In this document: piece after piece, positions 47,607 through 55,146 of the stretch
Layout: every line of letters begins with the position of its first letter
How positions within the stretch are numbered: position 1 is the first letter of the stretch
Assembly: GCF_009909205.1 (NCBI RefSeq)
Contig: NZ_JAAAPN010000003.1
Coordinates: 292,195-356,194, forward strand
DNA from: Aquabacterium fontiphilum
GTDB lineage: Bacteria > Pseudomonadota > Gammaproteobacteria > Burkholderiales > Burkholderiaceae_C
Reading direction: 5' to 3'
Length of the DNA stretch: 64,000 bases
Notes under the pieces: model-generated
Seen by the model: the letters and a program-made list of their open reading frames with translations, nothing else
Databases searched by the model: none
What the model was told of the DNA's origin: nothing
Translations under genes and position numbers: made by a program

Positions 47607-48944
47607 ATGCATTTCCGTCATCAAACAAGAATCTCAGCGCTGGCCATGGTGGCCTCGCTGTTCTGTCTGTCGCCCCTTCAAGCTCAAACAACAGGGGCTC
47701 AGGCACCTGTCATCTCAAAGAGCGAAGCTCAACACCTCACCGCTGCGCCCTCCAAACTGACGCTTTCAACCTTGTTGGAAGCAGCGTGGTCGCGTCAGCC
47801 TGAGGCGCAGTCCTACACCGAACGCCTGCGTGCAGCGGAATCATTGAGGGCCGCCAACAGCGGCTGGATGGCCGATGCGCCCGCCATGCTGCTGCAAGGC
47901 AAGACCGACCGCCCAGGCTCGGGCGCAGGCAGTCGCGAAGTGGAGGTGGGTGTGGCACTGCCCTTGTGGCTGCCTGGTCAGAGCCAGCGCGCCATTGCAC
48001 TCAGCGATGCCCAGATCCTGGCGCTGCAAGGCAGTTTGAAGGCCCAGCGTCTTCAGCTCGCTGGCCTGGTTCGCGAAAGCTGGTGGCAATTGCAGCGCAC
48101 GCAAACCGAGTTGGCGTTGGCCCAAACCAGGGTGGCCAATGCCCAGCAAATTGCCCACGACGTGGCCCGCCGCGTCAAAGCAGGTGATCTGGCCCGCGCG
48201 GATCAGCACCAGGCGCAAGTCGCCGTGGCACAGGCCGAGTCGGCAGTTGCTGAGGCGCAGGGTGCCTATGAGGCATCTCTGCATGAACTCAGGGGCCTGA
48301 CCGGATGGCTTGACTTTTCTCCTGACAACCTTACGGCGGTATCGGAGGGTGACGTTTCATCTCCACTGCCTGCATTGGATGCCGTCGAATCGGATTCCCC
48401 AGCAGACAACCAGCACCCACTGGTGGCGCAGGCCATGGCCCAACAAGCCATGGCCAGTGCGCAAGCGGATCTGGCCGCCTCGTCTAGGCGCGCCAGTCCA
48501 GAGCTCACGGTGTTGACCACACGCAGCAAAGGTCAAGCAGGCGACCCGTATCAGCAGAGCATCACCGTCGGGCTGAGGTTCCCGTTTGGCGCGGGCGCGC
48601 GAGCCGATGCCAGACAGGCCGAAGCCTTGGCTGCGGCGCAGGAAGCACAAGCCTTGACGTCGCAGGTACGGACACGCCTCAAAGCCCAAGCGGCTTCGGC
48701 GCAGGCACGCCTGCAAAGTGCCCATGCGCAATGGCTGGCAACGCAACGCCAGGCGCAACTTGCGCAGGAGAGTAAAAACTTCTTCGACAAGTCATTCCGC
48801 TTGGGTGAAACCGATTTGCCCACCCGCTTGCGTATCGAACAGGAAGCCGTTCAGGCGCAAAAAGCACTCAGCCGCGCACGCATTGACGTGTCCGCAGCCT
48901 GGTCTGCCTGGTGGCAAGCCATGGGCGAGTTGCCCAAGCCATGA
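47607..48944 (+). CDS. czcC: TolC-family outer-membrane channel of a Czc-type exporter
   Basis: The 445-residue outer-membrane factor has a signal peptide ending PLQA, then two long-helix TolC repeats (LLEAAWSRQPEAQSYTERL; LVAQAMAQQAMASAQADLAA). GGAGAAG precedes the ATG. It leads the czcC-(small protein)-czcB-czcA operon and should pair with the CzcBA pump to discharge divalent cations. Confidence 0.88.
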   Translation: MHFRHQTRISALAMVASLFCLSPLQAQTTGAQAPVISKSEAQHLTAAPSKLTLSTLLEAAWSRQPEAQSYTERLRAAESLRAANSGWMADAPAMLLQGKTDRPGSGAGSREVEVGVALPLWLPGQSQRAIALSDAQILALQGSLKAQRLQLAGLVRESWWQLQRTQTELALAQTRVANAQQIAHDVARRVKAGDLARADQHQAQVAVAQAESAVAEAQGAYEASLHELRGLTGWLDFSPDNLTAVSEGDVSSPLPALDAVESDSPADNQHPLVAQAMAQQAMASAQADLAASSRRASPELTVLTTRSKGQAGDPYQQSITVGLRFPFGAGARADARQAEALAAAQEAQALTSQVRTRLKAQAASAQARLQSAHAQWLATQRQAQLAQESKNFFDKSFRLGETDLPTRLRIEQEAVQAQKALSRARIDVSAAWSAWWQAMGELPKP

Positions 48945-48974
48945 CCACCTCCGAATTGCAAAGGTAACCCTCAC

Positions 48975-49529
48975 ATGAAACACATTCAAACCCTCCGTGC
49001 CTGGGCAGCAGCCCTCGGCCTGAGCACCATGACGGCTTTGGCCCTGGCCGGTGAAGGCCACGACCATGGCGAGGCGCCGAGCGCCGCCGCCGAGCCGACT
49101 CTGGCCCGCTTCGAAGCAACGTCGGATCAGTTCGAGCTGGTCGGCGTGCTTGACGGACGCATGCTGACGCTCTACCTGGATCAAGCTGCTGACAACAGCC
49201 CCGTCAAAGGCGCCAGCCTGGAACTCGAATTCGCAGGCAAGGTATTGCCCGTCAAACAAACCGAAGAAGGCACATTCGAAGCCACCCTGGCTGCTGAGCC
49301 TCAAGAAGGTGAGTACCCGGTGAGTGCCACCGTGGTGGCAGGCCAGGTATCCGATCTGCTGGCGGCCGAGTTGGATGTGCACGAAGCCGCACACACCGAT
49401 GCCGCAGAAAGCCGCACATGGCCCATGAGCAACTGGCTCAAGTGGGCGCTGCCCGGGCTTGTGGTGGTGGCCGGTGGTCTTTTCTTGATTCAGCGCAACA
49501 AGCGCACACGCATGGGAGGTGCGGCATGA
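48975..49529 (+). CDS. Small membrane-anchored protein between czcC and czcB
   Basis: The 184-residue protein has a signal peptide, then GEGHDHGEAPSAAAE, an Ig-like beta domain (LYLDQAADNSPVKGASLELE...), and a C-terminal membrane helix (WLKWALPGLVVVAGGLFLI) with a basic end. The mature N-terminus GEGHDHG is shared almost exactly with the neighbouring CzcB, suggesting a split or duplicated adaptor segment. It overlaps czcB by 4 bp (ATGA). No independent function known. Confidence 0.75.
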   Translation: MKHIQTLRAWAAALGLSTMTALALAGEGHDHGEAPSAAAEPTLARFEATSDQFELVGVLDGRMLTLYLDQAADNSPVKGASLELEFAGKVLPVKQTEEGTFEATLAAEPQEGEYPVSATVVAGQVSDLLAAELDVHEAAHTDAAESRTWPMSNWLKWALPGLVVVAGGLFLIQRNKRTRMGGAA

Positions 49530-50659
49530 GCACGTCAATGATCTCCAAGACCCTGGCCTCGTGCCTGGCCTCTTGCCTGGTGTTTGGCGCCGCGCTCAGC
49601 CCCACCCTCGCTCACGCGGGTGAAGGACATGACCATGGCGATGCCCCGCCTGCGGCAACTGGCAATGGCCCCAAGCGCCAACCCGATGGCAGTGTGTTCC
49701 TGCCCAAACCTGCGCAACGGCAGTGGCAGCTGCGCACCTTGGCTGTCATCGATGGTGATTTGCCTCGCGCGTATGAGCTGTCAGGCAAAGTGTCGATGGA
49801 CCCCAATGCAGGAGGCAAAGTACAAGCCTCCCTGGCGGGCCGTTTACAAGCAGGGCCCAAAGGCTTGCCCAGCCTGGGGCAGCAGGTCAGCCAAGGTGAG
49901 GTTCTGGCCTATGTGGTGCCCACAGCGGGCGCCATCGAGCGCAGCAACCAGGTCGCGCAGCAAGCAGAGTTGAAAGCCGCCCGGGCATTGGCGGCCAAGC
50001 GCTTGGCACGTCTTCAGGAACTGTCCGACACGGTGCCAGCCAAAGAGATTGAAGCGGTGCAAAGTGAGTTGGCCAGCCTGAGCGATCGGCTCTCGGCCAT
50101 CTCGGGTGGACTGGGGGGGCGTGACACGCTCGTGGCGCCGGTATCCGGCGTGATAGCTTCGACACAGGCCGTGGCTGGCCAGGTGGTGGATGCCCGCGAA
50201 CTGGTCTTCGAGGTCGTTGACCCACAGCGCCTGCGCATCGAGGCGCTGGCGTATGACATGGCTCAAGCTCAGAACGTGTCAGGCGCGACCGTGAACCTCG
50301 GGGGGCAGAGCGTGCCGCTCAAGTTCATCGGCGGCGCCAAAAGCCTGCGTGATCAGGCGCTGCCACTGGTCTTTGCAGCAACAGGGCAGGCGCTGTCTCA
50401 ACTGGCTGTGGGTCAACCGCTGAAGGTCTACGTGCAATCTGCCTTGACGGTCAAAGGCCAAGCTGTCCCGTCCGCGGCGGTGCTCAAGAACCCATCGAAC
50501 CAAAACATCGTCTGGGTCAAGCAATCGCCCGAGCGCTTCACACCTCGCGTGATCACCTTCGAGCCGCTGGATGGCGCCTCGGTGGCCGTCACGTCTGGCT
50601 TGAAGGCTGGTGAGCGCGTGGTCACGCAAGGCGCCAGCTTGCTCAACCAAATTCGCTGA
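49526..50659 (+). CDS. czcB: CzcB-type RND periplasmic adaptor
   Basis: The 377-residue membrane-fusion protein has a signal peptide, a GEGHDHGDAPPAATG His-motif, then barrel-sandwich (VQASLAGRLQAGPKGLPSLG), a helical hairpin (AIERSNQVAQQAELKAARAL) and beta-barrel domains. ATG 49526 is chosen over the open extension to 49418. It links CzcA to CzcC. Confidence 0.88.
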   Translation: MSTSMISKTLASCLASCLVFGAALSPTLAHAGEGHDHGDAPPAATGNGPKRQPDGSVFLPKPAQRQWQLRTLAVIDGDLPRAYELSGKVSMDPNAGGKVQASLAGRLQAGPKGLPSLGQQVSQGEVLAYVVPTAGAIERSNQVAQQAELKAARALAAKRLARLQELSDTVPAKEIEAVQSELASLSDRLSAISGGLGGRDTLVAPVSGVIASTQAVAGQVVDARELVFEVVDPQRLRIEALAYDMAQAQNVSGATVNLGGQSVPLKFIGGAKSLRDQALPLVFAATGQALSQLAVGQPLKVYVQSALTVKGQAVPSAAVLKNPSNQNIVWVKQSPERFTPRVITFEPLDGASVAVTSGLKAGERVVTQGASLLNQIR

Positions 50660-50673
50660 AAGGGCCACACACC

Positions 50674-53600
50674 ATGTTCAAGTGGCTACTCGAAAGCAGC
50701 CTGGCCAACCGGCTGCTCGTGCTCATCGCTGCGGCGGTGCTGATGGCCTACGGGGCCTTCACGCTCACCCGCACGCCGGTGGATGTGTTTCCTGACCTCA
50801 ACAAACCCACCGTCACCATCATGACGGAGGCTGGCGGCATGGCCGCCGAAGAGGTGGAGCAATTGATCACCTTCCCGCTGGAGACCACGATGAATGGGCT
50901 CCCGGGTGTGGAGAGCGTGCGCTCGACCTCCAGTGCGGGCCTGTCCTTCATCTACGTCACCTTTGACTGGAGCACGGAGATCTTCCGAGCCAGGCAGATG
51001 GTGTCGGAGCGCTTGACCTCCATGGAGGAGGGCTTGCCCGAGGGCATCACGCCGAGGATGGGCCCTATCAGTTCCATCATGGGCGAGATCATGCAGGTCG
51101 CCATTCCCATTGAAGCCGCCAAGATGTCGCCCATGGCGGTGCGCGAATATGCCGACTGGGTGCTCAGGCCTCGGCTGATGGCCATCCCAGGTGTCGCACA
51201 GGTCATCCCGATTGGCGGTGAGGTTCGCCAGTTTCAGGTGCAACCCAACACAGTCCGCATGGCTGAACTGGACATCACGCATGAGCAACTGGAAGGCGCG
51301 CTGAGGGGTTTCTCGTCCAACAGTTCGGGGGGCTTTCTGGAGCTCAACGGGCGCGAATACCTGATCCGTCATCTGGGGCGCACCTCGCGTCTGGACGACC
51401 TGAAAAACCTGGCCCTGACGGCGCGCAATGGCCAGGCGATTCGCCTGCGTCAAATCGCCGACGTGAGCTTCGCCCCCGCGCTCAAGCGTGGTGATGCAGG
51501 TTTTGAGGGCAAACCTGCCGTCATCCTGGGCATTCAGAAGCAGCCGACCGCAGACACCATTGGTTTGACCCGGACCATCGAGGCGGCCCTGGGCGAGATG
51601 AAGACCTCCCTGCCTGCGGGCATGGAGGCGCCCCGTGTCACCTTCCGCCAGGCCAGTTTCATCGAAGCCTCGGTGACCACGCTACAGGGCAAGCTCATGG
51701 GTGCATCCGTCTTCGTGGCGGTCATCTTGTTCGTTTTTCTGGGCACGCTGCGCCCCACCATCATTGCGCTGACCGCCATCCCGGTGTCCATCTTTGTCAC
51801 AGCGCTGGTCTTCAGTTACTTTGGTCTGTCGATCAACACAATGACGCTGGGCGGACTGGCCATTGCCATTGGCGGCTTGGTGGATGACGCGGTGGTGGAC
51901 GTCGAGAACGTGCTGCGCCGCCTCAAGCTGGAGCGCCAAAAGCCCGAGGCGGAGCGCATGCCCATGCTGGAGGTGGTCAAGCTCGCCTCGATGGAGGTGC
52001 GCTCGGGCATCCTGTACGCAACGGCCATCATCGTCCTGGTGTTCCTGCCCTTGTTTGCACTGCCCGGCATCGAGGGGCGCTTGTTCGTGCCCCTGGGCAT
52101 TGCGTTCATCGTCTCGACCCTGGCGTCGCTGCTGGTCTCGGTCACGGTGACGCCGGTTCTGGCCTCCTACCTGCTGCCACGCATGAAAAGCCTGGACCAC
52201 GACGACACCCGTGTCCTGGCCTGGCTGAAAGCGCGCTACCGCAAGGCCTTGCAGGCCGTGCTGATGGCGCCGAAGTCGGCATTGATGGCCGGTGGGGTGG
52301 CGGCGGTGTTGTCGGCTGTGGCGGTGCCTTTCTTTGCCACCACCTTTCTGCCGCCGTTCAATGAGGGCACCTTGCTGATTGGCTTGCGCTTGAACCCCGG
52401 GGTGACCTTGGCAGAGTCTTCCGTCATGGCGCGACAAGCCGAGGTGCTGGTGCGCGAGGTGCCAGAGGTCACGCATGTGGGCCGTCGCAGCGGCCGCGCA
52501 GAACTGGATGAACACGCAGAAGGTGTGCACGTCAGTGAGCTGGATGTCGGCCTGGTGCCAGCATCCGAGCTCACACGCAGCATGGACGAGGTCAAAGCCG
52601 ACATCCGTTCGCGCCTGTCGATGCTGCCTGCGGCCATTGCGATCGGGCAGCCGATTTCGCACCGCATCGACCACATGCTCTCGGGGGTGCGCTCTCAAAT
52701 CGCCATCAAGCTGTTTGGTGAAGACCTGGACACCTTGAGGGGACAGGCTGACGCGTTGCGCAGCAAGTTGGCGCAAGTGCCCGGCCTGGCAGACCTGGAG
52801 ATTGAAAAGCAGGTGCTCGCGCCGCAAATCAAGGTGCGGGTGGATTACGACGCAGCGGCGCAGTACGGCGTGCCAACACCTCAGATCCTGGCGGTACTCC
52901 AAAGCCTGGTGGAGGGAGAAAAGGTCACCCAGGTGGTGGAAGGCAGCCGTCGCTTTGCCCTGGTGGTTCGCCTGCCAGAGAGCGCCCGCACCTTGCAGGG
53001 GCTGGGTCAGATCATGCTGGAGACGCCGACCGGGCGGATTCCCCTGTCCAAGATCGCCACGATCGAAGACAGCGATGGCCCCAACCAGATCAGCCGCGAC
53101 GATGGCAAACGCCGCATCGTCTTGTCTGCCAACGCGCAAGGGCGAGCCTTGTCAGACGTGGTCGCCGACATCCGCAAGGTGGTGGCCAGCACGCCTTTGC
53201 CCGAAGGCTACTTCGTGACCTTGGGCGGCCAGTTCCAGGCACAGGAAGAGGCTAGCCGGCTGGTGGGTTTGCTCTCCCTGGTCTCGCTGGTGCTGATGTT
53301 TGTGGTGCTCTACACCCGCTACAAATCAGCCATCCTGTCCGCGTTGATCATGGCCAACATCCCGCTGGCTCTGGTGGGTGCGGTGCTGGGCCTGTGGCTG
53401 GCGGGGCAACCCTTGTCGGTGGCGGCCTTGATCGGCTTCATCACCTTGGCGGGCATCTCGGTGCGCAACGGCATCCTCAAGGTCAGCCATTACCTGAACC
53501 TGATGCGGCTGGAAGGCGAGCGGTTTGACCACGCAATGATCTTGCGCGGCTCGATGGAGCGGCTCAGCCCGGTGCTGATGACAGCCCTCGTGACCGCCTT

Positions 53601-53793
53601 TGCGTTGGCGCCGCTGTTGTTCGAGGCCGAGCGGCCTGGCACCGAAATCCTGCACCCGGTGGCGGTGGTGATCTTCTCAGGTTTGATCAGCTCGACCCTG
53701 CTGGACACCTTCCTGACCCCCGTCATGTTCTGGCTGTTTGGAAGGCGCGATGCCGAGCGCCTGCTCGGTGACAAGAGCGCCGAAGTTTTCTGA
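50674..53793 (+). CDS. czcA: CzcA-type divalent-cation RND efflux pump
   Basis: The 1039-residue inner-membrane antiporter of the heavy-metal RND family has a TM4 motif GGLVDDAVVDVENVLRRL with Asp404, Asp405, Asp409 and Glu411, characteristic of the CzcA-related groups for divalent metals, in contrast with the DAAVVMIEN of the CusA at 32129. The three CusA methionines are not present in the corresponding loops. Zn, Co, Cd or Ni export is expected; the precise substrate cannot be decided by eye. AAAGGG precedes the ATG. Confidence 0.92.
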   Translation: MFKWLLESSLANRLLVLIAAAVLMAYGAFTLTRTPVDVFPDLNKPTVTIMTEAGGMAAEEVEQLITFPLETTMNGLPGVESVRSTSSAGLSFIYVTFDWSTEIFRARQMVSERLTSMEEGLPEGITPRMGPISSIMGEIMQVAIPIEAAKMSPMAVREYADWVLRPRLMAIPGVAQVIPIGGEVRQFQVQPNTVRMAELDITHEQLEGALRGFSSNSSGGFLELNGREYLIRHLGRTSRLDDLKNLALTARNGQAIRLRQIADVSFAPALKRGDAGFEGKPAVILGIQKQPTADTIGLTRTIEAALGEMKTSLPAGMEAPRVTFRQASFIEASVTTLQGKLMGASVFVAVILFVFLGTLRPTIIALTAIPVSIFVTALVFSYFGLSINTMTLGGLAIAIGGLVDDAVVDVENVLRRLKLERQKPEAERMPMLEVVKLASMEVRSGILYATAIIVLVFLPLFALPGIEGRLFVPLGIAFIVSTLASLLVSVTVTPVLASYLLPRMKSLDHDDTRVLAWLKARYRKALQAVLMAPKSALMAGGVAAVLSAVAVPFFATTFLPPFNEGTLLIGLRLNPGVTLAESSVMARQAEVLVREVPEVTHVGRRSGRAELDEHAEGVHVSELDVGLVPASELTRSMDEVKADIRSRLSMLPAAIAIGQPISHRIDHMLSGVRSQIAIKLFGEDLDTLRGQADALRSKLAQVPGLADLEIEKQVLAPQIKVRVDYDAAAQYGVPTPQILAVLQSLVEGEKVTQVVEGSRRFALVVRLPESARTLQGLGQIMLETPTGRIPLSKIATIEDSDGPNQISRDDGKRRIVLSANAQGRALSDVVADIRKVVASTPLPEGYFVTLGGQFQAQEEASRLVGLLSLVSLVLMFVVLYTRYKSAILSALIMANIPLALVGAVLGLWLAGQPLSVAALIGFITLAGISVRNGILKVSHYLNLMRLEGERFDHAMILRGSMERLSPVLMTALVTAFALAPLLFEAERPGTEILHPVAVVIFSGLISSTLLDTFLTPVMFWLFGRRDAERLLGDKSAEVF

Positions 53794-53823
53794 TTCATTC
53801 ACCCTCACTGAAAGGACATTCAC

Positions 53824-54213
53824 ATGCGCATTCACCACATCATTGCTTCCTCCCTGCTGGCCTTGGCCTGTAGCGCACAAGCTGGCGGCGAACACAACCA
53901 CGGCCATGAACATCAGTCCCTTCATGGAGGCATCGTGACCGAGGCGAAGGACATGGACTTCGAGTTGGTGGCCAAGCCCGATCAAATTGCCTTGCACGTG
54001 AGGGATCACGGCAAACCGGCCAGCGCCAAGGGCGCCACAGCCAAGTTGACCTTGCTCAATGGTACTGAGAAGACGTCGGTGACCTTGTCACCGGCAGGGG
54101 ACGCCCACCTGCAAGCCAAGGGCAGCTTTGCGATCAAGAGCGGCACCAAGGTGGTGGCGCTGGTGACGCTGGCAGGCAAAAAGCCAATCAACGTCCGGTT
54201 CGCGATCAAGTAA
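53824..54213 (+). CDS. Small exported His-rich protein after czcA
   Basis: The 129-residue protein has a signal peptide ending SAQA, then GGEHNHGHEHQSLHGGIVTE and a beta-rich C-terminal half. The layout resembles czc-associated periplasmic metal-binding proteins; no named family is certain. AAAGGA precedes the ATG. A long inverted repeat follows, so this is probably the last gene of the czc operon. Confidence 0.75.
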   Translation: MRIHHIIASSLLALACSAQAGGEHNHGHEHQSLHGGIVTEAKDMDFELVAKPDQIALHVRDHGKPASAKGATAKLTLLNGTEKTSVTLSPAGDAHLQAKGSFAIKSGTKVVALVTLAGKKPINVRFAIK

Positions 54214-54222
54214 TACGGAAAA

Positions 54223-54250
54223 GGCCTGTTGAAAACCTATTCAACAGGCC
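54223..54250. terminator. Inverted repeat at the end of the czc operon
   Basis: GGCCTGTTGAA pairs perfectly with TTCAACAGGCC over a 6-nt loop. There is no T-tract; it lies between convergent genes and may end transcription from either side. Confidence 0.6.
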
Positions 54251-54257
54251 AGTCAGA

Positions 54258-54629
54258 TCAATCCAGCATCTTTCTTTGATCGACCCGCTTCAAAGGTTTC
54301 TGGCAATCGGTGATGTTGATAGACACCCAGTCCCCGACTTCCAGATTCATGGCGTTCGGAACGGCAACGACACGCTTTGCCCTCAAATTCGGGTTGCCTC
54401 CGTAACTGTAGGACGCAACGGCATAGCGGGCATAGGGCGCTTCGGCGCCCAGCTCTGTCCGGCAGTCTTCGGCAACTCGTTGCATCATGGTTTTGGCTTG
54501 ACCAATTTCTAGGACTTGTGATCTGCGCCATCCCTCCCGATACCCATAGGGCTCGTAGTCAAGCGTAGAGCACGCGGTTGTCAGCAATGAAATGCCTGTG
54601 AGCACACAGGTCAACGTAAATTTGTTCAT
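54258..54629 (-). CDS. Small outer-membrane-type lipoprotein
   Basis: The 123-residue protein has a lipoprotein signal (LTCVLTGISLLTTACS, Cys near residue 20) and a mature domain with Cys residues (EDCRTELG; NITDCQKPL). GGAG precedes ATG 54629. It is convergent with the czc operon. No family recognised, and no direct metal motif. Confidence 0.75.
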   Translation of the reverse strand: MNKFTLTCVLTGISLLTTACSTLDYEPYGYREGWRRSQVLEIGQAKTMMQRVAEDCRTELGAEAPYARYAVASYSYGGNPNLRAKRVVAVPNAMNLEVGDWVSINITDCQKPLKRVDQRKMLD

Positions 54630-54743
54630 GATCGGCTCCTGATGAAACACACAACGGGGTGGGTTCGACGAGCCGGAAGCTGAATGATGTGCGCCTGATG
54701 GCGTGTCATCTCAATGACAATTCATCCGAACGGTCCCGTCGAA

Positions 54744-55100
54744 TCAGAGGGAGTCGATCCAGTTGGGGCGCTCGATCCGTGGCGGATCGGATGTTGGATG
54801 AAGGAGGGTTTCCGAGGCAAAAAACTGCCGCTCAGCCGTTGAGCTTGACCAAACATCAAAACCCACGGGAAGCAGATGAGCGCTGCACAGGTGACCAGAG
54901 CAGCCACAATCGTTCTCGGCCTTCTGGGTGCTCTTGGTCGGATGCTTGCCAGTATCCGCGCCGTCTTGGTGTGAATGCACGTGATGACCAAAATGCTGGG
55001 CACCGGGAGCTTGCTCATCCTGGCAGTACGTGGCCGCCACAGCCCAACTCAATTGGAGTGGCAGCACGATCATCAGAAAAACGGCAATCAGGCGGCGTAT
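54744..55100 (-). CDS. CzcI-like protein with ATA in place of its start codon
   Basis: The frame encodes a CzcI-type protein: IRRLIAVFLMIVLPLQLSWA, then AVAATYCQDEQAPGAQHFGH and more His/Cys (HVHSHQDG; DCGCSGHLCSAH). It resembles the CzcI at 47082 (MRRWIAIFLLCWLPLQSLWA), but the codon where ATG is expected is ATA (55098-55100). Either a rare ATA start is used, or translation begins at ATG 55073 and loses half of the signal peptide, or the gene is dying. It lies downstream of the CadA ATPase on the same strand. Confidence 0.6.
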   Translation of the reverse strand: MRRLIAVFLMIVLPLQLSWAVAATYCQDEQAPGAQHFGHHVHSHQDGADTGKHPTKSTQKAENDCGCSGHLCSAHLLPVGFDVWSSSTAERQFFASETLLHPTSDPPRIERPNWIDSL

Positions 55101-55107
55101 GGTCCCT

Positions 55108-55134
55108 ATTATATCGACTTGATCTCCGAGGCAA
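55108..55134 (-). promoter_or_regulatory. Candidate promoter of the CzcI-like gene
   Basis: On the minus strand a perfect TATAAT (55108-55113) lies 7 bp before the ATA codon, with TTGCCT (55129-55134) upstream at 15-bp spacing. Transcription starting here would give an almost leaderless message. Confidence 0.4.
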
Positions 55135-55146
55135 TGAAGTGTTTCC

